5,625 bases of DNA from CAZIRF01 sp964541755 (GCA_964541755.1 CAZIRF010000075.1:1-5625), one strand, 5' to 3'; counted from the first letter of the stretch, positions 1 to 5,612 are shown. Notes: generated by a model from the letters alone, not told the origin. Numbers and translations are program-made.

Positions 1-95
1 CAAGCCGCAGCGGCTTGCCCCGACGGCCCCTGCGGCCGTGCTTCCCGCCAAGCGGGCCCACGCAGGGCGCGGGCCCGCCCGGCGCGCGATCACGG
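1..95. other. GC-rich cluster of short perfect hairpins, no gene recognised
   Basis: This stretch is extremely GC-rich and made of consecutive inverted repeats. CAAGCCG (1-7) pairs with CGGCTTG (11-17), ACGGCC (23-28) with GGCCGT (34-39), and CCCGC (44-48) with GCGGG (52-56). GCGGGCCCGC (69-78) is a perfect palindrome. All three plus-strand frames are open here, which at this GC content says little, and none gives a recognisable protein. Because a plus-strand terminator follows directly, the likeliest reading is the 3' end or 3' untranslated region of a gene, or a structured RNA, that begins left of the window. A dispersed palindromic repeat cluster is the alternative. I could not match it to tRNA, tmRNA, RNase P RNA or SRP RNA. 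Confidence 0.5.
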
Positions 96-128
96 CCTAC
101 CCCCGCGAAAAGCGCGGGGCAGGTTTTT
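96..128 (+). terminator. Rho-independent terminator on the plus strand
   Basis: CCCCGCG (101-107) pairs perfectly with CGCGGGG (113-119) around the loop AAAAG. After a small internal loop (AC opposite C), CCT (96-98) also pairs with AGG (121-123). A run of five T follows at once (124-128). The polarity is plus-strand, so it would end a transcript arriving from the left. Read on the minus strand the hairpin has no T run after it, so it is not a conventional terminator for the leftward methyltransferase operon, although it lies only 52 bases past that operon's last stop codon. Confidence 0.6.
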
Positions 129-151
129 ATGGTCACTTTCAAGCCCCGAAA

Positions 152-186
152 CAAGGAATATTGAGCTGCAGGCTTCCGGTTACTGG
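152..186 (-). repeat. Left copy of a 35-bp inverted repeat flanking the gene block
   Basis: This segment matches the reverse complement of 5578-5612 at 30 of 35 aligned positions without gaps. In the core (161-184), TTGAGCTGCAGGCTTC and GGTTACT are identical on either side of one C/T difference at 177, and an outlying CAAGG (152-156) is shared as well. The copy overlaps the 3' end of the leftward methyltransferase gene, and the TAA stop (180-182) lies inside it. Strand is given in the direction of the neighbouring gene, so both copies follow a gene 3' end in the same polarity. There is no adjacent transposase. Confidence 0.75.
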
Positions 187-935
187 AAGGCCTTCCGCGC
201 ACGGGCTATGAGGACGCGGGCCCGCTGGTCATAAGGCCGCCCGTCCCAGTCGCCGAAGAGGTCCACCTGTTCGAACCCGTTTTCAAGGAGGAGCCGGCGC
301 ATTCCCGTCCCGCTGTACAGCCTCTGGACAAAGGAACGCTCGAAGATCTCGCCGTCGCGTTCCAAATGCCAGGTATTGCGCAGGCCGGCCCAGGCGTCGA
401 CCACCTCGAAACGGGTTGTCACCTCGAAACCGCCCCGCGAAAAGCGCTCGCCGGGGGTAAAGTCGCGGACGGCGGTCTCCTTGCCCAGGATCTCGATAAC
501 GAGCTGCCCCCCACCGGCAAGGCTCTCTGCCAAATTGCGTATGACCAGGGCATCGTCTGCGGGGTCGTCGAAGTAGCCGAAGGAGGTGTAGAGGTTGACG
601 GCCAGGTCGAAGGATGCGGGGCGCACAAATTGGCGGGCATCGGCGTGGACCAGTTCAAGGCCGATATCCCCGGCGTACTCGCGCGCGGCGTCGAGGTAGC
701 TTTGGCACAGGTCCACCCCGCACACCACATGCCCGCGCCGGGCAAGTTCCACCGATATGCGGCCCATCCCGCAGCAGAGGTCGAGGACCCGCGAACGGGG
801 GGCAAGAGCGCACAGCCGCTCGAGGCCGTCGACGACGGCGGGGGACTCCGCCCAGCGCTCGCTTTCAAACATGATGGGGGCATAATGCTCCCAGAAGGCC
901 TCTTCCTCGAACCACTCGCCGCGATCTGTAGCCAT
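180..935 (-). CDS. Class I SAM-dependent methyltransferase, substrate unknown
   Basis: The 251-residue protein has the class I (Rossmann) methyltransferase layout. Motif I, VLDLCCGMGRIS at 50-61, is the glycine-rich SAM loop. The acidic end of strand beta-2 is VDLC (74-77, D75 expected to bind the ribose hydroxyls). HADA (97-100) gives the usual acidic residue near the adenine, FDLAVNLYTSFGYF (109-122) is the motif IV region, and GGGQLVIEI (141-149) is the post-core strand. It resembles the broad Methyltransf_25/11 group of small soluble methyltransferases, whose members act on small molecules, cofactors or proteins, so no substrate can be named. The ATG at 935 has AGGA (946-949) ten bases upstream, overlapping the stop codon of the preceding gene 13 bases away, so it is probably the third gene of the rpiA transcript. 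The stop codon lies within the left inverted repeat, so the repeat may have set the exact C-terminus. No key motif is missing. Confidence 0.9.
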   Translation of the reverse strand: MATDRGEWFEEEAFWEHYAPIMFESERWAESPAVVDGLERLCALAPRSRVLDLCCGMGRISVELARRGHVVCGVDLCQSYLDAAREYAGDIGLELVHADARQFVRPASFDLAVNLYTSFGYFDDPADDALVIRNLAESLAGGGQLVIEILGKETAVRDFTPGERFSRGGFEVTTRFEVVDAWAGLRNTWHLERDGEIFERSFVQRLYSGTGMRRLLLENGFEQVDLFGDWDGRPYDQRARVLIARARKAFQ

Positions 936-948
936 CAGTATGAATTCC

Positions 949-1593
949 TCAATCGACCGAACCCCGCAAGGCGGTGGCCAATTCCTTCCAGACGAGCTGG
1001 TCCTCGCTGGAGAGGGCGCGGAATTCGTCCTGCCGCCCGTAGGCAGAGAGCTCTATGAACTGGAGGGTGCGCGCCATGAGCGAATCGAATTTCTCCCGGT
1101 GCAGGTCGACGAGCCAGGAGGGAGGGAAGCGGAATTGTGCGAGTAAAAGGGCCCAGTGGGGGGCGCAGAGCCCGTCGGAGGCCTCGAAGGCGGCACGCAG
1201 TTCACGGCTTTCGGGGCTCGAGTCCTTGCACTCGACGAGGAGGCCCAGGTACTCGTGTTCGATGCGTTCGCGCTCCAGACAGATGGGACAGCGGGCCCTG
1301 GGTTTCCAGGGCTTGCGGCGCTTGAAGTGATCGATGCGGTCTTCGAGTATGTCCCTTCCCAGGATGGCGACGGCAAGACCGTCGCGGTAACTGGCGAGGT
1401 GGCGCGAGTGGAAGGAACAGAAGCCCCCGGCGGCGCGGTGTTGGGCGCGGAAGGTGCGGTCACTCACGTGTTCGAAGAGGAGATTGTCCATGTAGCGGTC
1501 TGCGCGGTCGCTCACGAGGCGGCAGACGGGACAGCCGGGCTTTTCGCAGACCTTTTGGAGCTCGAAGAAATTGATGTGCTTGTTGACGCTCAT
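949..1593 (-). CDS. DUF6062-like cysteine-rich protein with two CPxC...CxxH modules
   Basis: This is a 214-residue soluble protein of unknown function that resembles the DUF6062 family by its N-terminus and cysteine pattern. The family call is from memory. Two similar halves are visible. CPVC (21-24) is followed by GFCSFH (57-62), and CPIC (102-105) is followed by GLCAPH (141-146), with 34 and 37 residues between the second Cys of the CPxC and the CxxH. Each half could bind one zinc ion or another metal through three Cys and one His, and C16 is an extra cysteine. The C-terminal 65 residues have no recognisable motif, and there is no signal peptide or TM segment. The ATG overlaps the rpiA stop (ATGA, 1590-1593), and GGGAG lies eight bases upstream inside rpiA, so translation is probably coupled. 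Zinc binding and any role in nucleic-acid or protein binding are inference. Confidence 0.82.
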   Translation of the reverse strand: MSVNKHINFFELQKVCEKPGCPVCRLVSDRADRYMDNLLFEHVSDRTFRAQHRAAGGFCSFHSRHLASYRDGLAVAILGRDILEDRIDHFKRRKPWKPRARCPICLERERIEHEYLGLLVECKDSSPESRELRAAFEASDGLCAPHWALLLAQFRFPPSWLVDLHREKFDSLMARTLQFIELSAYGRQDEFRALSSEDQLVWKELATALRGSVD

Positions 1594-2315
1594 GCCTCGC
1601 GCTCCCCGATGCGGCCGTCCGCATGGGCGACACAGACAAGGGGTTTGATGCGGGTAAAGAGGCCGCTTTCGACGACACCGGCGATGGCGGCTATTGCCGC
1701 TTCGAGTTCGCAGGGGTCAACCGGCTGCGGGAAACGGGTGTCGAGGATGAGGTTGCCCCGGTCGGTGACGACGGGCCCGGCTTTGCGGACGGCCTCGCGC
1801 AGGGAAACCTCGCCCCCCAGGGCGACAAGGGCCTTGACGACCGGGACGCGGGCGTCGGGGACGATTTCGACGGGTATGGCGAAGCCGGGTCCCAGGCGCT
1901 CGACGAGCTTGCGTTCGTCGACGATAACGATGAAACGCGCGCTGTTGTACGCGACAATCTTTTCGAGGAGGAGGGCCCCGCCGCCGCCCTTGATGAGGCG
2001 GTTGCCGGGATCGACTTCATCGGCCCCGTCGAGGGCAAGGTCGAGGGCTCCGCCAATTTCGGGGGAGTTGAGCGAGTAGAGGGGAATGCCCTCCTCTTCA
2101 CAGGCGATATGGCTCTGGAAGCTCGTGGGAACGGCCTTGATGTCGCGCAGGGTGCCCGCACGAAGGAGTGCCCCCACATGCCGGATGGCGGGAAGGGCTG
2201 TCGAACCGGTCCCCAGACCAAGCTTCATGCCGCTTTTGACATACGAATCGACAGCGTGTTTGGCGACACGCTCTTTGAGAGTGGCCGCATCAAACGGCGC
2301 GGGGGCGCTACTCAT
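1590..2315 (-). CDS. rpiA: Ribose-5-phosphate isomerase A
   Basis: The enzyme interconverts D-ribose 5-phosphate and D-ribulose 5-phosphate in the non-oxidative pentose phosphate pathway, in the cytoplasm. All family signatures are present in 241 residues, slightly longer than the roughly 220 usual. They are the phosphate-binding loop GLGTGSTA (33-40), LDGADEVD (95-102) with the two conserved Asp (D96, D99), and KGGGGALLLEK (109-119), which has the active-site Lys (K109) and the expected general-base Glu (E118). About ten extra residues at the N-terminus (MSSAPAPFDA) are the main length difference. The ATG at 2315 has GGAG six bases upstream (complement of 2322-2325), which supports this start. 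It is the first gene of the leftward group, overlapping the next gene by four bases. It is divergent from the PAS-PP2C gene across a 117-base spacer holding a candidate promoter. Confidence 0.96.
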   Translation of the reverse strand: MSSAPAPFDAATLKERVAKHAVDSYVKSGMKLGLGTGSTALPAIRHVGALLRAGTLRDIKAVPTSFQSHIACEEEGIPLYSLNSPEIGGALDLALDGADEVDPGNRLIKGGGGALLLEKIVAYNSARFIVIVDERKLVERLGPGFAIPVEIVPDARVPVVKALVALGGEVSLREAVRKAGPVVTDRGNLILDTRFPQPVDPCELEAAIAAIAGVVESGLFTRIKPLVCVAHADGRIGEREA

Positions 2316-2399
2316 GGCATACTCCGAAATATGCAGGGCGTCTCAAAAAACTGAAGCTTTTCAAGGGCCCCTGTGGTATCCTGAACGGGTGAGCGGTCA

Positions 2400-2428
2400 A
2401 GGACAGAAAATCATGCATGAACTATACT
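2400..2428 (+). promoter_or_regulatory. Candidate sigma70-type promoter for the PAS-PP2C gene
   Basis: AGGACA (2400-2405, four of six matches to TTGACA) lies 17 bases before TATACT (2423-2428, five of six matches to TATAAT). The predicted start of transcription is near 2434-2436, on or beside the tandem ATG codons at 2433 and 2436. If real, the message would have essentially no leader. The -10 box overlaps that of the opposing rpiA promoter. Confidence 0.45.
2411..2420. promoter_or_regulatory. Perfect 10-bp palindrome, possible operator
   Basis: TCATGCATGA reads the same on both strands. It sits in the spacer of the rightward promoter and at the predicted start of the leftward transcript (about 2414), a position where a dimeric regulator could affect both. 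Perfect 10-bp palindromes arise by chance about once per kilobase, so the location is the only real argument. No regulator gene is nearby. Confidence 0.2.
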
Positions 2429-2449
2429 CGAGATGATGGAAACGGGCAA
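2421..2449 (-). promoter_or_regulatory. Candidate sigma70-type promoter for the rpiA operon
   Basis: On the minus strand TTGCCC (complement of 2444-2449) lies 17 bases before TATAGT (complement of 2421-2426, five of six matches to consensus). Initiation would fall near 2414, giving rpiA a leader of about 100 bases. The -35 box lies inside the first codons of the PAS-PP2C gene. The -35 hexamer and the spacing are the same as in the chemoreceptor promoter at 3615-3643. Confidence 0.42.
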
Positions 2450-3599
2450 TCGGCAGAACACTTCATGCACCGACGCACAGCAAATCCTTGACCAACTTCC
2501 CGACGGCGTCTTTGTAACAGACCGCGCCCACACGATCATCTACTGGAATCCCGGAGCCCGCGCCATCCTGGGCTTCTCGCCCCAGGAGCTCGACGGGCAG
2601 TCGTGCCGGGCATTGGGGCCCCTGTGCAAGCGCGATTCCACGGGCAATGCCCTCTGCGCCGGGGGACTCTGCCCGCTCAGCTTTGCCCTTTCGGGGGGCT
2701 TTTCCGGGCTCTACCCCCACTACGTCTTCATGCGCACCCGCGACGGGCGCGAGGTACCGGTCAAACTCTCGGTTTCGCCCTTCAAGGACGATGAGGGCAG
2801 CATAACCGGCGCCATTGCCGTCTTTCGCGACATGAGCGAAGAGTACGCCCAGCTCAAGCTTGCCGGTGAAATCCAGAAGCACATGGTCACCATGAGGGGC
2901 TTCAACTCCGGGCCCTTCCGGGTCGAAACCCTCTTCCATCCCCTGGAAATTACCGGGGGCGACTACATCGAGGTGTTTGAAACCGACACGGGCCTCCTCA
3001 TCGCCACGAGTGCCGATGCGACCGGTCACGGCATATCGGCCGCCCTCTTCGCCATGATCTACAAGACGCTTTTCCACGCAAGCCTCAAGGAGACCTACTC
3101 GCCGGCCCAGATGCTGGAGCTCATCAACCGGGACTTCTGCAACACGGCCACGGTGGAAGGTTACTACCTTACCGCCAGCATCGTTATTTTCGACCCCTCC
3201 AGCGGCAAGGGCTATTTTGCAAGCGCCGGCCACCCCACGGCCCTCGTCCTGCGCTCCAGACAGGGCGTTCTCGTCCCGCAACCCATCAACGAACGCTCCT
3301 TCATGATAGGCATGGTTGACGGGGCACACTTCAACGAAATTCCCCTCGATTTGGGGCCGGGAGACCTCCTTTTTCTCGCTTCGGACGGCATATACGAAGC
3401 GGAGGGACACGACGACATCCCCTTCGGCATAGAGGGCGCCGCCAGCTTCTTCGCGGACGGCGGCCGCGACCTCGAAGAACTCTACCGCCAAATCAAGGCC
3501 CGCAATCCTTTTGGCGAGCTGGCAGACGATGTGAGCGCCATACTCATCGAATGCGACCGCCCCGACGACCCGCCGGTCGAAAAGGCCCAAAACCGGTAG
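2433..3599 (+). CDS. PAS-domain PP2C-type serine phosphatase (SpoIIE/RsbU family)
   Basis: This is a 388-residue soluble two-domain protein. The PAS domain covers about 14-134 (QLPDGVFVTD at 21-30 begins its core, and AIAVFRDMSEE at 127-137 ends it). It carries four cysteines (C58, C65, C75, C80) in the spacing C-x6-C-x9-C-x4-C followed by PL. A short helical linker (136-155) leads to a SpoIIE-type PP2C domain at about 160-373. All metal-binding signatures are intact: GGDY (175-178, D177), SADATGHG (193-200, D195), SAGHP (264-268), ASDGIYE (316-322, D318) and ADDVSAI (364-370), so it should be active. Relatives dephosphorylate anti-sigma-factor antagonists (STAS proteins) in partner-switching pathways, but no such partner is in the window. 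The start at 2433 or 2436 is forced, because an in-frame stop lies at 2418-2420 and no other ATG precedes the PAS domain. There is no real ribosome-binding site, only GAG touching the ATG. Confidence 0.92.
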   Translation: MMETGNRQNTSCTDAQQILDQLPDGVFVTDRAHTIIYWNPGARAILGFSPQELDGQSCRALGPLCKRDSTGNALCAGGLCPLSFALSGGFSGLYPHYVFMRTRDGREVPVKLSVSPFKDDEGSITGAIAVFRDMSEEYAQLKLAGEIQKHMVTMRGFNSGPFRVETLFHPLEITGGDYIEVFETDTGLLIATSADATGHGISAALFAMIYKTLFHASLKETYSPAQMLELINRDFCNTATVEGYYLTASIVIFDPSSGKGYFASAGHPTALVLRSRQGVLVPQPINERSFMIGMVDGAHFNEIPLDLGPGDLLFLASDGIYEAEGHDDIPFGIEGAASFFADGGRDLEELYRQIKARNPFGELADDVSAILIECDRPDDPPVEKAQNR

Positions 3600-3614
3600 A
3601 AGAGCCGCCCCGCC

Positions 3615-3643
3615 TTGCCCATTCAACACTTCTTGCCTATAAT
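3615..3643 (+). promoter_or_regulatory. Sigma70-type promoter of the chemoreceptor gene
   Basis: TTGCCC (3615-3620, four of six matches) is followed, after exactly 17 bases, by a perfect TATAAT (3638-3643). Transcription would start near 3650, giving a leader of about 20 bases before the ATG at 3671. It lies in the 71-base gap after the PAS-PP2C stop codon, so the chemoreceptor can be expressed independently of the phosphatase gene. Confidence 0.65.
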
Positions 3644-3659
3644 GCCAATAGCACGTTTC

Positions 3660-3664
3660 AGGGG
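3660..3664 (+). promoter_or_regulatory. Ribosome-binding site fixing the chemoreceptor start
   Basis: AGGGG lies six bases before the ATG at 3671. It favours this start over the in-frame ATG at 3551, which would overlap the phosphatase gene, lie upstream of the promoter, and add 40 residues of basic, proline-rich sequence unlike any receptor N-terminus. Confidence 0.75.
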
Positions 3665-3670
3665 TACTGC

Positions 3671-5530
3671 ATGAACAAGTCCGTACGAGCCTTTGTACTC
3701 ATCGCCATCATCTGCAGCTTGGCAAACGCCGCACTCGTTATCGCGTCGATACTCAGCTACGGGTCGGGGGAGGTCACCGCGTGGCCCCTGCTTGTCGCCA
3801 TCCCCCTTGCAGCGACAATCCTCTCGCTGGCCCTGGTCATCCCCAAGGCAAAACGCTTTGTGGGCTCCTGGCAGGAGGCACAGGGGGAGGAAGACCGCAA
3901 CAGCAAGGCGCTTTCCCGCCTGGCCGACGCCCCGCTCAAAAGCCTCATCCACTACATCCTCGTCTGGATTGCCGGGCTCATCGTCCTCCATTTTTTCATG
4001 GAGAGCTTCGGCATGCGCCCCACCCAAAGCCTCGCCATCACCATCTACCTCCTTGCGACGAGCTTTATCTGCGGTTCCTTCATTTTCGTCAATGCAGACC
4101 GCAATGTCACGGCAACCCTCGCCGCGCAGCACATCACCCGTTATCCCCAAGACCTGCGCGACAACCGGCAGTTCCGCAAGGGAACCATCATCCCCACCTT
4201 CATCGCCATCATGAGCATGCTCTTCTCCGCCGGCGCCATGATGCTCTACCAGGAGGGCCTTAACCAGCTCGACGAGGCAAACGCGAGCGAACTCTTCCTG
4301 CGCCTGGGCATCGCGGCCCTCCTCTTTTTGGGCGTCATCACGATACTCGTCATCCACTGGAACCGCGGGAACGCCTTTATTTTCAATCTGATCATCGCCC
4401 AAATGACCCAGTTGGCTTCGGCAGAAAAAGACCTCAAACAGCGCATTTCCATTGCCAGCGTGGATGAACTTGCCTCGATAAGCGGGCTCGTCAATGAATT
4501 CTGTTCGGGTCTTTCCCACAGCATCAACGACATCAAATCGGCCCAGAGCGGTTTGAGCAGTCTGGGAGACGAACTCAACAAGAGCGCAACCGCAACCGCA
4601 ACCGCGGTTACCCAGATCGCCGCCGGCATGGACCGTATGAAAGAAAAATCACAGGCACAGTCACACAGCGTTCAGGAATCCTCAAGCGCCGTAGAAGAAA
4701 TCGCCAAAAACATCGAGTCAATGGAAGCGGTCATCGGTGAACAGGCCGCAAGCGTTACCCAAGCATCCGCATCCATCGAAGAGATGGTAAGCAACATTGC
4801 CTCGGTAACCAACTCCATTGAAAAAATGGCCAGCCAGTTTGCCGAACTCATTGAATCGGCCGACCATGGCCGCAAGGCTCAGGGAGAATCGCGCAAACGA
4901 GTCGAGGATATCGAAAACCGCTCCAAGGCCCTCCTTGAAGCCAACAAGGTCATTTCAACCATCGCAAGTCAGACCAACCTCCTGGCCATGAACGCCGCCA
5001 TCGAAGCAGCCCACGCCGGGGATGCAGGAAGGGGCTTTAGTGTAGTAGCCGACGAAATCCGAAAGCTGGCCGAAACCTCATCACAACAGTCAAAGGCTAT
5101 AAAAGAAGAAATTCGACAGGTGCAGGAAGCGATAAGCGAGGTCGTTACCGTCTCACGCAACACCGAGGATGCTTTCATGCAAGTTTCCGAGCGTATCGGC
5201 GAGACCGATGCCCTCGTCAAGGAAGTGCAACAAGCCATGGTCGAACAAAAAGAGGGATCAACACAAGTTCTCGATGCCCTCAAGTCCATGAACGACATCA
5301 CCAGCCAGGTCCAGAGCGGGTCAAAAGAGATGAGCGCGGGAAACAACACTGTCCTCGCCGAAATAGTACGACTGCGCGAGACAACTGATGAAATCCGGCA
5401 AGAAATTGACGCCATTAGCGCGGGCACCGACGAAATACGAACGAGCGCAAAGGGTGTATCGCAGATGGCCGAACGGACCATGGGTACCATCATCGCAATG
5501 GACGAGGCTGTTTCTCATTTCAAGACCTGA
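3671..5530 (+). CDS. Six-TM methyl-accepting chemotaxis protein
   Basis: This 619-residue chemoreceptor should signal to CheW and CheA. Six hydrophobic segments lie at about 7-29, 35-57, 91-110, 120-140, 173-193 and 209-229, placing both ends in the cytoplasm. No large periplasmic ligand-binding domain exists: the outside loops are short and the longest loops (58-90, 141-172) should face the cytoplasm. A HAMP-like segment follows (about 230-283, with DELASISGLVNEF at 265-277), then the long helical signalling domain. Its hairpin tip is very well conserved (QTNLLAMNAAIEAAHAGDAG at 434-453, then RGFSVVADEIRKLA at 454-467). Glu pairs in SSAVEEIA (338-345), ASIEEMVS (367-374) and AIKEEIRQ (476-483) are plausible methylation sites. 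It ends in SHFKT without the CheR/CheB-tethering pentapeptide of Tar and Tsr. The stimulus is unknown. The 3' half looks less GC-rich than the upstream genes, as conserved receptor tips often do. No other che gene is in the window. Confidence 0.95.
   Translation: MNKSVRAFVLIAIICSLANAALVIASILSYGSGEVTAWPLLVAIPLAATILSLALVIPKAKRFVGSWQEAQGEEDRNSKALSRLADAPLKSLIHYILVWIAGLIVLHFFMESFGMRPTQSLAITIYLLATSFICGSFIFVNADRNVTATLAAQHITRYPQDLRDNRQFRKGTIIPTFIAIMSMLFSAGAMMLYQEGLNQLDEANASELFLRLGIAALLFLGVITILVIHWNRGNAFIFNLIIAQMTQLASAEKDLKQRISIASVDELASISGLVNEFCSGLSHSINDIKSAQSGLSSLGDELNKSATATATAVTQIAAGMDRMKEKSQAQSHSVQESSSAVEEIAKNIESMEAVIGEQAASVTQASASIEEMVSNIASVTNSIEKMASQFAELIESADHGRKAQGESRKRVEDIENRSKALLEANKVISTIASQTNLLAMNAAIEAAHAGDAGRGFSVVADEIRKLAETSSQQSKAIKEEIRQVQEAISEVVTVSRNTEDAFMQVSERIGETDALVKEVQQAMVEQKEGSTQVLDALKSMNDITSQVQSGSKEMSAGNNTVLAEIVRLRETTDEIRQEIDAISAGTDEIRTSAKGVSQMAERTMGTIIAMDEAVSHFKT
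4586..4603 (+). repeat. In-frame hexanucleotide tandem repeat (GCAACC x3)
   Basis: Three perfect copies of GCAACC inside the chemoreceptor gene encode Ala-Thr three times (residues 306-311), early in the signalling helix. The third copy runs into AACCGCGGTT (4600-4609), a perfect 10-bp palindrome. Copy-number slippage would keep the frame but add or remove Ala-Thr pairs. With three units the tract is short and may simply be ordinary sequence. Confidence 0.6.
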
Positions 5531-5577
5531 TCTACCAGGAAAGCCGGCATCAAGCCCCACGCAGCACTTGCCCGTAA

Positions 5578-5612
5578 CTAGTAACCAGAAGCCTGCAGCT
5601 CAAGCTACCTTG
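5578..5612 (+). repeat. Right copy of the 35-bp inverted repeat
   Basis: This is the reverse-complement partner of 152-186. The core at 5580-5603 differs from the left copy at one base only. It begins 47 bases after the chemoreceptor stop codon, in the same polarity relative to the gene as the left copy. At its outer end CAAG (5601-5604) can pair with CTTG (5609-5612), a weak hairpin without a T run. The surrounding tail (5531-5625) holds no gene and no convincing terminator. The last bases (GGGGGA, 5620-5625) resemble a Shine-Dalgarno sequence, but the window ends before any start codon. Confidence 0.75.

Noticed and set aside
129..164. Eleven-codon open frame after the terminator T run
   Set aside because: It has no ribosome-binding site, lies just past a terminator, and nothing supports translation.
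1156..2354. Plus-strand open frames (307 and 243 codons) opposite rpiA and the DUF6062-like gene
   Set aside because: The translations are low-complexity and unlike known proteins, while the minus strand encodes an unmistakable RpiA.
2463..3629. Long minus-strand open frame (388 codons) opposite the PAS-PP2C gene
   Set aside because: It mirrors the phosphatase gene, its translation matches no family I know, and GC-rich genes commonly leave the opposite strand open. The sense frame has full PAS and PP2C motifs.
3551..3670. Upstream extension of the chemoreceptor to the ATG at 3551
   Set aside because: It would overlap the phosphatase gene and lie before the promoter, and AGGGG at 3660-3664 marks 3671 as the start.
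3623..4519. Minus-strand open frame of 298 codons opposite the chemoreceptor
   Set aside because: It is rich in charged residues and lacks motifs, as expected for the antisense of hydrophobic TM codons.
139..5564. Short words shared by both ends (TCAAGCCCC at 139 and 5550; CCCACGCAG at 57 and 5556)
   Set aside because: Nine-base matches are expected by chance in sequence of this size and composition, and they are not arranged as extensions of the inverted repeat.
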